Part shown: positions 49,888-61,364 of the stretch, piece after piece | Numbering within the stretch: position 1 is the stretch's first letter | Layout of the letters: every line of letters begins with the position of its first letter | From: Hoplostethus atlanticus | Lineage: Eukaryota > Chordata > Actinopteri > Trachichthyiformes > Trachichthyidae | Direction of reading: 5' to 3' | Assembly (NCBI GenBank): GCA_034670405.1 | Contig: JAXDDX010000054.1 | Coordinates: 1,798,001-1,862,000, forward strand | DNA: 64,000 bases | Made by a program: the position numbers and the translations under genes | Notes under the pieces: generated by a model | Database searches by the model: none | Told to the model about the DNA's origin: nothing | Seen by the model: only the letters and a program-made list of their open reading frames with translations

Positions 49888-52800
49888 TTCTCAAGCATTC
49901 ATTGTTCAGCACACACACACACCGCTGTCAAGTAGGTCAATGCGACAGGCTTGACTGATTTCTATTCTGTTGTGTCTTTTTGTTCAGCCTCTGACTGAAT
50001 AGGTGTCATAGTAGATTCACCTGTTTGTTAAAGATTACAGAAATACAGAATGAACTGCATGCCCGACCCTGTGTGGAACGGCCTTTGTTGGGCCAAAGCA
50101 ATAGATTATTACCTCAACGAGAGAAAGGAGCACTCAGTTCCACGCCATCCAGATCCCAAAACTCTGGACACCAAGAAGAAGATCTAAAGTTCATCAAGCT
50201 CCACTGGATATATGATGGTCTTTAAGCTTGGGTGTTGGGGACCAGTTGAGCTATTCTTACTTTAAAGTCAGCATCTTTCCACATAATTGTGCAAAACGTT
50301 GAACATAATGACCTGTACCCTCCACTTCATGGCCTCTCTCCCCGCACACTCGGCTGCTTCAGAAAGACCACATCACGCACATAATAGACCTCATTAGATT
50401 TGTATTGAACAAGCTCTGAGCCTCACTGTTAGTTGCACTTTGCCTATGTGCATGTTCCAGTGGAGAATTAAAGATGAATTGCTAGTTTCCCCCAGTTTAA
50501 AGCACTGATTCATTACAGTGAGACATATTGGTAAATCCAGATGATTAATGCTGTGAGATTTGTCCCTTTAGATAGATATTGATTTTGATTTGCTCAAAAG
50601 TCCCTGTCTTCTCTTCCCAGGAGGGCAGAGTACTCCTCTCAGAAGCCAGCCAGCTCTGGATTATGTTTTGGTCAACAAATATGAGTGTTGTGAATTAAGA
50701 CTCATTTAATTGGGCAGCAAATGGTTGCAGTGATGTGGTTACCAATGGCAACAAAAGATCAAATACTATACACAAGGAAGCCTTTTTTTTAACCTAGGCA
50801 AAATAACATTAAATCTAGGCTAAGTGACCTTTTGATACCAATTAGCCTTCCTTCTTTTTGCTCCATCCTGATATTGGCTTTAGTTTCTGTCTTTTCTACA
50901 ACGTTTGTGTTTCGAGAGATAAAGCGGGTCCTCCTTACTCTATTTGGGGCACATCTTTCTAGCTTCGACTCAACTTTGCTTTTCCTTACTGCCCATGAAT
51001 GTTACACAGTGTAGCAAAAGCAAAGAAGACAATTGTCTTGTCGTGGTTGTCACATTTTTGGTGTTCAATCTCAAGTCAGTCTCTCAGTCTCAGTCACAAC
51101 AAATCAGAAAGACTGATGCATTTTGTCTGCGGGAGACAGTGGGGTCTTTGTTATTAGCACGCCACCGGGAGGTAGGCTTCCAAACACGGGATTATGCCCA
51201 TTGTGATCTGCCTAAGCGCGCCGTATTAGCCATATTCTCATGGAATCTCATGAAAGCCACTTTGAAACGTAGGATGCTTCTGATACGCTTGTGTCAGGGG
51301 AAAAGGCGCCATTTCTGGCGGCATGTGATCTCAGATTCAATTACAGATCCATTTTAAATGAGATATCTTTTGCAGTAAAAAATCCCAGATTGTGGCGCTT
51401 TGAAATGGAAAAGAAGTAATTCACGAGACCTATGTGTGATCTGCAAAAGAGAGTTGTATCAAACGAATTTGCAATGCCAGTCTCTGTAGAATAGCAATTC
51501 TTTTTTTACAGCAGGTATATTTAACTTTGCATGAGAATAGGGGATAGATGGAAGAGCATACATAAGACTGCGTCGATGGGAAATTACAAACACGCAGCTG
51601 CTCACTGTATCTCAAAGTGTAAAATCACAGAAATAGCTTGTATTTGGAGACCTTGGCATTTGGCTTAGCATGGCTGAGGTTGGCTGAGTAGTTAAGACTC
51701 ACTTAAACATCTCCTTTCTTCTCTGTCTTCCTTTTTTTGATTCATTCCACGCTTTTTTTCCACTTCGGTGGTTGAATATAATTCTGCAACAGCAACTCTT
51801 CAAAGTGGCTCTGCTGCAAAAAGAATCATCCTTATTCCCAGGCTTTGACTTATCTGCAAGTTTCGAGTGGATGTCTGCAAAGGCCCCACCATGCCAAACC
51901 TGGTGAACTCAATCAATAGGGCTAAGATGAACCATTGGCTGCAGGTCACGTAAGCTATGTTGGGGGAATGTTTGTCTCTCTGATTGAACTGTCCCCTGGG
52001 ACTACGTTAATTGAGCTCCCTGTGATCACACGCAGGCCCATATGATCAGCGTCTGCAAACCCTTGAAATGGTGGCTGAGAATATCCTCTCCCCTAGCTCT
52101 TCCATTTTGAAGAAAATCAAGATAGATTTTTTGCCCCTTCTTCCACATTGTGATTGACACCTGAAGGTCTCCTGCTCTCTACACCTGCCTCGCTTCACAC
52201 ACGTTAACATTATGATGAATCACAGGTTGTTGTTTTTTTTGTTTTGGAGTGTTGTTTGGTGGTTTGAAGCTGTCCATAAAGCATACAAATGCTATTTTGA
52301 AACAAAGTTATGTTGTGATTTTTATGGTGTGATTGGTGTGATATGGTGTGAGCAAAACATCATCATTAAATCATCAACTTCCCCATAGTGAAGTCTATGG
52401 CAAACATATTTTTCTCTTACAACCAGCAAGTATCAGTTGTATCATGCAAAATATATAAAGCAAAACCGCCTGAACAGAAAGAAACATTTGTACAGATTTA
52501 CAACAACAGCAACATTTCGTACAGATAATCATTTAACACAGAGATACAGATTTTGGGTCTTTAAGGCAAAGTGGATGGAGCTAAATTGAGAGTTTTATAC
52601 ATGTAAGAGAGTGAGATCATCAGTTTTTCTGCCTTTATTTCAGTTACGTTGAGTTAAATATTTGCTGGATTAGACCTCTTCACTTTCTATACACAGTAAT
52701 AAACAGATTGGGAATGAAGTAATGTGGACATTCTATACAGGGACCTTGGACCAAAGTATAAATGAGTGCGCAAGTCCTCTTTGTCCTCTATGGATGCAAT

Positions 52801-54329
52801 CATATCAAAGTAAATCCCTTTGCAATAATGAATGAGATACAAGCTCCATTCATCTCCCCGGTAAAGCCGGGCCGTCTTAATTTGTTCAAATATTTCTTTG
52901 GGTGGAAGCAATTTACTGTAGTGCCGCACTAATATGACACTGCGGAGCTGAATCATACCTCAAACGCTGAACCAAGATAGGATCCAAACATGTTTCTCTT
53001 TAGTTAAATCCATCAGGGCAGAGGAGCCATTATCTCAGCAAACTGCCACGGGTGAATAATTAATCATCCCATCACTCGTTTGTTTGACCCGAATGTACAA
53101 CATTTATCCCTCGCTCTTTGCCTCCTAATGAAATCCTCTCTTTAATTTGAGAAAAATGTTGCCTCTTCAAGTCCAGACCTAAATCTTGATGCGGCTAATG
53201 CATAATAAATTGCATTTATATGGCGCTTTTGGAACACAAGGTCAGGAACACCTTGAGGCATGTACCGAGCAGCCATTTTGATTTCTAGTATTTCACCACA
53301 ACAATTGCATCGCGAATCTTACGTGCGTGCATGTCCGTCAGCATTTGACAACTTAATAGTAAAAGCTGTTTCATTCAGCTTCAGAGACTTTAGTGTTCGG
53401 TTAGGTCCCGCTGTAGTGGTGAAATGACAGTCCTGCCAATCTCCACATCGCCTCTGATGTGACACTGGAAATTTTTACTTACCAGATTGTCACATTGCCC
53501 AGTGTGAAAAGAAAGTTTTATTCTGCACTAACTTCAGAAACTTCCCTGTACACACATGACTGTGTGGCCAGGTTCAGCTCCAACTCCATCATCAAGTTTG
53601 CGGATGACACAGTGGTGGTGGGCCTGATCTCCGACAACGACGAGAAGGCCTACCTGGAGGAAGTTGCTGATCTGTCACTCTGGTGCCAGGACAACAGCCT
53701 CCTCTTGAATGTCACCAAAACTAAGGAGCTGATTGTGGACTTTAGGAGGACACAACAACAGAGGACGTACTCACCACTGGGGATTAATGGGAACTACTGT
53801 GGAGAGGGTGAGCAGGTATAAATACCTGGGAGTCCACATCACCTGAGGATCTGACATGGTCCTCACACACAGACACTCTGGTGAGAAAGGCGAGGCAGCG
53901 CCTTTACCACCTCAGGCAACTGAGGAAATTCAAAGTCTCCCGGAGGATCCTTCAGTCCTTCTACTCTGGAGCTGTGGAGAGCATCCTGACAGGAAGCATC
54001 ACTGCCTGGTTTGGCAAGCAGCTCCGCTCAGGACAGGAAGGCTCTGCAGAGAGTAGTGCGTTCGGCTGAACGCACTATTGGAACTACACTCCCCACCCTG
54101 CAGGACTTGTACACCAGGAGGTGCAGAACCAGAGCCTGCAGGATCATGAAGGATCCTCACCACCCCAACAACGGACTGTTTCAGCTGCTGCGGTCAGGCA
54201 AGCGCCTCCGTAGTCACGCTGCCAAAACAGAGAGACTGAGACGGAGTTTCTTTCCTCAGGCCATCAGGACTGTGAACTCTGACCTCACCAAGGGCCCCCA
54301 CCAAGACCCACACACCTGCCCCTCTTATG

Positions 54330-54354
54330 CACACACACACACACACACACACAC
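54330..54354. repeat. (CA)12 microsatellite in LINE 3' UTR
   Basis: About twelve CA units just after the last codons of the LINE reverse transcriptase. Confidence 0.95.
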
Positions 54355-54616
54355 TTAGGTAAAGACTACACATAATTTATATTATATTACATACATAAGA
54401 TTTCCCCTTTTACCATATTTTTATTTCCAAAGTGCTCTTACTGTAAATATTGTGTTGTTTTTTATATAGAGCTCTTACTGTGATATTGTAAATATTGTGT
54501 TGGTTTTTTTATTGTAAATAGTGTGACCTGTTATTTTGCCCTTTGCACATTTCTGTTGAGCATTGCCACTTTACATTTCACTGCACACCTCGTGTGTGTA
54601 TGTGACAAATAAACTT

Positions 54617-54643
54617 CTTGAATCTTGAATCTTGAATCTTGAA
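54617..54643 (+). repeat. (CTTGAAT)4 LINE terminal repeat
   Basis: Three exact 7-bp units plus six bases of a fourth. L2-group LINEs end in short tandem repeats rather than poly(A), because the repeat primes reverse transcription. Confidence 0.92.
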
Positions 54644-55044
54644 ACACAGTACATGTAACCAGCAGGGCCAGGGTCAGCTGTTTGTAGTCCCTATGGAAGA
54701 TACTCTGTCACATGAAATGATACTGATGCTGGGATCGAGGTATAGCGCCCTCTGTGGAACTACTTTACCTTGCTACTGGCTTTGTTCATTTCCCTGGATT
54801 GTTTTTTTTACTGTAATTGATTAGCTGAGGTAATGATACAAGGACTGACTGTACTGTATTTGATTGGGAAACATAGATTGTAAATTGAAACTGTATTTTC
54901 ACTGAGGTTGGGACCTAGAAGTTGCAATGAAATGTCTTGGATCATAGTTTGGGGCCTACAGTTTGACCTCTGTGACCTCTTTTAATTGCGTCCTTTAAAT
55001 TGCCCGATGTCGAATAAATAAAGTTGAATTGAATTGAATTTTGA
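54644..55044 (+). mobile_element. Probable second LINE 3' tail
   Basis: The stretch ends with AATAAATAAA (55013-55022) and three TTGAA units (55025-55039), the layout of another L2-type LINE 3' terminus in the same orientation. No coding part remains. The upstream limit is uncertain because it directly follows the end of the LINE copy at 54643. Confidence 0.6.
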
Positions 55045-57593
55045 GATTATTATCTATTAGATATCATCCATTAGACACCATGTGCTAAAGTGTTATAGTT
55101 GCATTGTAATAAGCATGCATCAGACCAAACTCAATAAAACCTGGACACACAGAGAGAAGCTGCTACCGATCTTCTCATGGCATTACGGTAAGCTGATGAA
55201 AGATCTTATTTGCAAAAAGTCAGCGTATTCCTTTAACACGTGTTAAGACTTACAGAGGCAGAAGGCAGAGACCATTGGTATTCAATCAGAAACGAGTTCA
55301 CAAACTCCCTCTGCTTCCCAGACATTTGGATTTAAAGGGGAGCCTAAGATCAAATCACACTTAAGAGACAAAATGGTGAGTAGTCTAGAACTTCTGTTTA
55401 ATGGTGCCCTTTGTTTGTTGTCTGGGAAATTCACTTTCTAATCTCCTGAAACCTGTGAAGGCTTGCCAGGGAGTGGTGCCACATAAAACCCCTTGATTTC
55501 TTATTTTATCTGTGGACAACCAAATCGATCGTCGTCTCCCCTGCACCTGCTCCCCCTCGCCTGCACCCCAAAGAGACAGGCCCATGCTGTCCATTCCGCT
55601 CTCCAATCAGACTATTTAGGCCAGGCTATTTCAGTGGAGAATGAAGCTCTGGGTGGACAAGCGGGCCTCAATGTCTCCTAGAGACAGGGGTGTGTAAAAA
55701 AAAAGCATTGAAATTTCCCAGGATCTTGACATATTTAATTGAGATTTCATGCCCTATTTTCTCTGAGATCCAAAACCTTGCTCTGTTCTACCGCAAGCAG
55801 TATTTCCCCAAGGATCTAGATGAAAGAAATTGTTTTCAGGTTTTATTTGGTTTTTGTTGCTTTAAGGATTTTTTTTTTATCACACCAGAGCAGCTTTTCA
55901 ATAAAAGTGCCTCTTTTGTTCAGTAGACAAAGTGACTGCACTTGATTTGGTTTGTCTGAAAGGTAGTGAAAAATGAATTCCAATCAACTTTCTGTTTCTT
56001 TCATCAGAATAATTAATTTGACGGCATGCACGGATTTGTCATGATTGTTGCAAAAACACTGATATACTATTCACAACTGCTCTCATCCTCATTCATCCTC
56101 ATTTACCTGACCACCAAAGGAAGCCTTCAAAGATTATAGGTCCTCAATCATCGTGTTTGACAAAAACATGCTGAGATGATGTGATGGAAAAAAAACACCA
56201 CGACAGCTATTGTTAATGTATGGAAATGTCGCATTCAGTCCTCTTGCCCTTGAATTTCCATCATATTCAACGCCTAGGCAAAGTCTAGATAATCACTCCC
56301 AGCCCTGAAAACCATATCTGCTCTACAGTACTGTATCTTTTATTTTCAAGCAGAAGGAATTCACAAAGCAAAAAACAGAATTTACTAGCAAAGAAACCCT
56401 ACTTTACACTTTGGCTTTGGGTTATGTGAGCCAATATGAACTTATACTCCAAAGAATGATTTCAGTGAAGCCCATTGTCCTTGTTAAGTCCTGTATCAAA
56501 CTGTCTAGTTGTATTGCAATTATGTCACAAAGGCCTTTTTGTCTCTATGGTCCCTGTGCTCTGGCTATGACATCACTCAGTCTTGCATTACATAGCCCTA
56601 ATGGTCACAGTGGGAGTGCCGCTTTCCAGCAGGACCCATATTGCATGCTCTGCAATCAGTGACATCATACACAACCATCACCCCCAACTACCCTGGGAAA
56701 TCTGCAAAGGGATTGTGATCTCACACCCCTAAGGCCTTCATGCTTTCTTGTTTAAAGCAGGTGACATGACAGCACAGCATTAGGATTAAAGGAGCCATGT
56801 ATTAAGATATTAAGTGATCCTGCTTGTCAGGGTTTGAGCAGTGATTTTTTTTTTTTTTAACTTTGATAAAATATCCCAATATTTACTCTAGTTATTTTAA
56901 GTTCTTGTTACCTTGAATGCTTTTTTTTGCATACAGATGTGAGTAGTCCATAAAGCCTAAATCATGAGGCGGGGCTGCAACAGAGAAGAGCACCCCATTC
57001 CCTCTGAAATGCTGTAGGTTTGCCCCATTTACCCAGACTTATATTATTATTTTGGGGTTGGATATCATCACTGGCAGCAAATCTTCTCCATGCACAGGAA
57101 GTGGCAAATAAAAACGTAAGAGTGAAATACAACATTAAACTTAACATACTGGCTAGATGTACTGATGATGAAAGTGCAGAGGTGCACATGAGTACAAGGA
57201 CACTTGACTATACAAATGTACTTTTTACTTTCACATTACAACACTTCCATGTGTTTACTAAAATGTTGTAGATTGCAAGGTCTTTTAATGCGGAGTAATT
57301 TTATCTAGGCATGTACTTTTACCTAAGTAAGTTACGTCCAGCCACAAGTGTTTTTATAACATTTTGTGAACCCCCCTAGACTAGCTGACGTTTTCGTCTG
57401 TGACAGAGAAGCAGTCACTGGCTGTGGGCAGCACTTGGTAAATGCACTTCGTATACACACTTGCACACACTTAACATTTCCCCCCCCCAATTCCCCACAG
57501 TTAAATACTACTGACACGGGTACCAGTACAATCATTACATCTTTATTTTTCTTAGAATGTGTTACAAGTACCGTGATCGGAATTGGCTGTCTA
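55045..57593. other. Non-coding DNA, no gene recognised
   Basis: Mostly AT-rich with T runs (near 55867, 56846 and 56920). The stretch 57160-57350, with GTGCACATGAGTACAAG, GTACTTTTTACTTT and GTACTTTTACCTAAGTAA, resembles an eroded copy of a common fish repeat rich in GTACTTTTACTTAAG words; tentative. An 8-base C run lies near 57481. Confidence 0.5.
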
Positions 57594-57771
57594 TCAGGCC
57601 GTGGTTACACCTGTCGTTTCATTCGATCTCGGGTAATCGGAATCTGCTAATCGGAACACACAAGTGGTGCGTCTAGACTTGACAGTTAAATGCGAGCTCT
57701 TTGGCCAGATATGTGTTCGGATTTCCGGTTCCCGCGCAGTATTTAAATAACCATAACAACAATCCCTGAAA

Positions 57772-58149
57772 ATGGTGCTGGGTGTGCGGGAGATTATGCT
57801 CCTTTACTTTATGTTAAGAATTGTGTGTAGTCGCGGTAGGGCCCGTACAAGGCGTTTGCTATTGAGGAGACAACAGCAGCGGCGCGCAATGTGCTCATTC
57901 ATTGTGGTTCTTGGTGCAACGACATCTGTGGAGAGAAGCATGTGGGTCCGAGAACGCAGCCAGCACTGGTGGGAAAACATAGTCCTTCAAACATTTACTG
58001 ATACAGACTGGTTGCTGAACTTTCGTATGCGAAAGCATACGTTTGATCACATCTGCGAACAGCTACAGCCCCGTCTGTGTCGCCAGCACACTCACCTCCG
58101 CGCCCCCGTGTCTGTGCGTAAGCGCGTGGCTGGAGAGAAAAGGGCGTGA
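57772..58149 (+). pseudogene. Harbinger transposase N-terminal remnant (HARBI1-like)
   Basis: A 125-codon frame. Residues 58-71 (WVRERSQHWWENIV) and 84-98 (FRMRKHTFDHICEQL), followed by LRAPVSVRKRVA at 109-120, match the start of Harbinger transposases, upstream of the catalytic DDE domain. Full-length family members run to roughly 350-400 residues, so about two thirds are lost. The frame ends soon after the RVA motif where the sequence passes into the right-hand subterminal region, as expected from an internal deletion. The start codon is chosen only because it is the first ATG of the open frame. Confidence 0.85.
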
Positions 58150-58235
58150 TTTGATGACGTGTACCCGCTGTATGCGTTTTGAGGTGCCTGATTGCGTCTA
58201 GACTATTCAGAGTTCCAAACACAAAGCGAGCTCGT

Positions 58236-58251
58236 CCACCTCGCGAGGTGG
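58236..58251. repeat. Perfect 16-bp palindrome in Harbinger element
   Basis: CCACCTCGCGAGGTGG, fully self-complementary with no loop. Possibly a protein-binding site in the subterminal region. Confidence 0.9.
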
Positions 58252-58378
58252 CCTGGCTGATCCGAACACAATGCGAGCACAAAGCGACCTCTGTGCGTCT
58301 ACACCTGTCACTTCATGCAGCCTGGCGTGATCGGATGACCGAGATCGCATTGAAAAGACAGGTGTAACCACGGCCTCA

Positions 58379-61259
58379 TTCTCCTCTTCTGGTGTAGTCG
58401 AGTGGTTTCCGCTGGGTCCTAAAGCGAGCCGGTTTATCTTGGCTAGCTATCCCGCCTCACGCATGCGCGTTCTTTTGGAACGCGCCAGTATTTATTATTT
58501 GTGGCAATAAATTGTATTTTTGATGTCCATGCAGGTCTTTCAGCTGTGGATTTGATAATATCATAGGTATAATATTGTTGTTATTATTATTATAACCTAT
58601 GATATATACATACATATATTTATATATAGAATTTTATGGAGATAACTATTATTTCGATAGTTGGCACTTCTCTGGTCCTTCTCCAGGGAGATCAGGTCGG
58701 TTCTGCCCAGGAAAGTACTGCCATTGCTGATCCTGTGAACATGGATATGGTCCTTGTTTTTTTTTTGGTGTACACTTTGGCTTTGGTTTTTGGATTTTTG
58801 GGAGCACCAATAAATCACCTTGCACTACAAGTGCTATTTCATTACTGTGCCATTTGTTTTGGAGAGTTAAGATGCACCCCTCGGCTTACACTCCTTAACA
58901 GTCTGTAATGAGTTAATCTGAAATTAAATAAATAGAAGAGCCATGAGAGAGGCCAAGAGAGAGGCCATTACAATAAGCCATGGTCCTAAGAAAACCTCAT
59001 TCCAGTTCAAGAAAATCTATAATATCTCATTTCACTTTCCCGCTCCACCCTTCTTTCTGATCATAGAACCCTTAGCTATCATCACAGAAACAGGGGTGTT
59101 AGTGGAGGCATTTTACAGCACTTATGCTTATTACCCTCTTTTGCTTCCTGTCGGGTAGTACATGTCGACATATTTTAGCCCAGTCCCAGCGGGGAGCATT
59201 AGTAATCACCTGAATGCAACACTGAGGTCATTGTCACTGAGGAGGCTCCGATACAGGGCACGCTAATGTCTCAAAGGAACCACTATTGACATCTTAGGCC
59301 CTCTGCAAGAATCTATTGGAGAGACAGAACACCTGCATCTGAAAGAAAGGATGGCTTGTCAGGCTTGCGACTTGCTGGTGAGTGTTCACGGAGGGCAGGG
59401 AGGTCAAGAGCACTCGACCTTGACATTTAACAGCAGTGGGTGTGACCCACTGGATCAGTGGATCAGTGATACAGATTATCAGGCAACAGAGAGAAGATGA
59501 GAGGATCCAAATGGCCTCAGGCCTTGGTGCTCCACATTACAGAGATGAATTCGGTTAATGACCCCAGCATTGAGCTGCATTCTCTCCAGGGGATGTACTT
59601 GTACATATTTGTGGCCCAGAAATATGGATGGTGTCCTGACCCCCAGTCAAGTTTGGATGCTACCGCTTTCTCTCCATTAGAGTTATATTGCTTTACAATA
59701 AAGAGTCCCCTGATGAACCTCTTTTCCACCTTTTAGTTCATGGACAGTAAGAACAGCATGACAGATTGAGAGCTCCCAGCTGAGTTTGGGGGTTCCCATA
59801 TCCAAAATCCCCTGTAAGTAACTAGAGCACTTGCATCATTGGCCTTAACCTAAGGCAACAGAAGTATACTTTATTCTAAACCAGGGGAATATGTGCAAGT
59901 TACTTAAATCTTGCTCTAGCCAAAGGTTTTTATGTCTTGGTACTATGCAATGTCTCAGATAGACATGAAGGTAACATACAAATTCTGATGTAAATAAATG
60001 TATAAACATTTTAAGATTGTAGCTTTTCTTTTGTTTTGTTTTTAATGAAACATCTTCCTTTAAGGGGGACCACGCCCCATTACCAAGCCAAGATGGGTGT
60101 GGTCAGGAAATTGTTTGCCACACCAACAGGTTCCATTGAGTGATCTGTTGTTGTTAGCATGCTCATCTATGTGAAGGGTATTTAGGCCTCCTAAACCTGC
60201 TAAATCACTTTTCAGCTGATCCAAGTGCAGCATGTCTATATTATTGTTGCTATATTATTGTTTTTTTTATGTTACAAGTGTCGAAAGGATCTTCACAACT
60301 TAGCCAGAGAGTGCTTTCATTGTAACTAGCAATGTCAAATATGCCATTTCTCCCACACTGTGTAGTGCTTGTTTGTCTCCTTGGTGAGGCCCAGATGGTT
60401 GTTTTTTTGCTGTTCATTGGTTATGGTGTAGCTGGCCAGGAGCATGCCATGAAGACCTGACATCAGAGGAGGTTTCTGGACCAAAGCTACAGGAGTCTGG
60501 TAAGATTGTAATGATTGTTAGCTACTTGCTGGAATAGCTACCATGCAGGCTGGCACATTGTATACTCCAATGATCAATGAGTTTTGTATTTGTTCAAACA
60601 CGTGCCAACATTGTTAACTTCTAGGCTGTGACAAATTTTTAGCCTTGTCTCTGGGTTTTTATCTAACTTAATGCTTTGGCTTGTTTGGCTTGCCACTTTA
60701 AGAAATGGCCCAGCAGTACCTAAAGTAGTAAAAGAGGTGATTTGTCAAGATGTGTAATCTAATGCAAGCACATATGCTGTCATAGAATGTCTTTTCCTGG
60801 TCGATTGTGTTGGTGGAAAGAATATGAAACAACTAACAGTACTGGCACCCTAACATTTACTATATATTACATATCTGGTCTTCTAAATATAATCTACCCA
60901 TGGGGGAGAGCTTCTTGACATACTTTGAAAGACACTTTCCATCATTAAAAAAAATAAGGGCATATGGTCATTTAAGGGGTAATGGATGCACTTTAGACAT
61001 TTGTACATGCTATTTAAATGCTAATGGTATTGGTAAGTTTGGAATTGGGTATGTTACAATCCTTATCAATAATTCAAATGACCTCTAATAATGAATTGAG
61101 CATATTGTAATGGCGGTTATCACCAAAGGGCACTAAAGAATGGTTTTGCTGCTTCTATTTGCTCTTTATTGGCTGTGGTTGGGCCAAAAGGTTAACATGA
61201 CCTATTCTACAGCTCCAGAAGTAAAAGGATCCAGGGATGTATTTTTATTTTATTCTATA
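58379..61259. other. Non-coding DNA, no gene recognised
   Basis: An AT-rich imperfect hairpin lies at 58557-58616. The rest is unremarkable AT-rich sequence without element ends; a splice-like interval near 60470-60500 was too weak to list. Confidence 0.5.
58557..58616. repeat. AT-rich imperfect inverted repeat
   Basis: AATATCATAGGT at the left and ACCTATGATAT at the right are complementary, with further pairing through the TTATTA-rich middle. Confidence 0.7.
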
Positions 61260-61272
61260 AGTGTGTGTATGT

Positions 61273-61364
<92 letters not shown>
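61260..61364. repeat. Long (GT)n microsatellite
   Basis: About 100 bp of GT units, uninterrupted for about 81 bp (61279-61359). The longest simple repeat in the window; alternating purine-pyrimidine sequence of this length can adopt Z-DNA. Confidence 0.97.

Larger units (their letters stand above)
48493..53545. other. Non-coding DNA, no gene recognised
   Basis: Holds GA and CA microsatellites near 49844-49922, a 10-bp-arm hairpin at 49585 and a 120-bp T-rich stretch near 52200. The minus frame at 52687-52956 is open for 89 codons and looks protein-like but matches no family. Complex repeat-free sequence at 52700-53200 could be a conserved non-coding element. Words resembling fish repeat tails (CATTTATATGGCGC) occur at 53213. 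Confidence 0.5.
53546..54643 (+). pseudogene. L2/CR1-type LINE, 5'-truncated reverse transcriptase and 3' tail
   Basis: Decayed 3' half of a non-LTR retrotransposon. The reading begins LYTHDCVA, then carries the catalytic FADD motif of the reverse transcriptase (53597-53608), LSLWCQDNSLLLNVTKTKE, YKYLGVHIT, KARQRLYHLRQLRKFKV, RVVRSAERTIGTTLPTLQDL and FFPQAIRTVNSDL. Three frame changes, near 53795, 53845 and 54030, and an in-frame stop show that it is dead. A CA run at 54330-54354 lies in the 3' untranslated part. AATAAA at 54608-54613 is followed by the tandem tail CTTGAAT repeated to 54643, the usual terminus of this LINE type. The missing 5' end is typical of incomplete reverse transcription. 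Confidence 0.92.
57597..58375. mobile_element. Internally deleted Harbinger transposon
   Basis: A 779-bp element with perfect 19-bp termini: it begins GGCCGTGGTTACACCTGTC and ends with the exact reverse complement, and the similarity continues imperfectly for about 25 bp further. TCA flanks it on both sides (57594-57596 and 58376-58378), a 3-bp target duplication as made by PIF/Harbinger transposases. Inside is the amino-terminal remnant of the transposase. The DDE nuclease part and the companion Myb-like gene are absent, so it is non-autonomous. Perfect termini suggest fairly recent activity, driven in trans. Confidence 0.9.

Noticed and set aside
60470-60500. Possible exon before GTAAGATTG
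   Set aside because: Acceptor has almost no polypyrimidine tract and no frame links it to anything.
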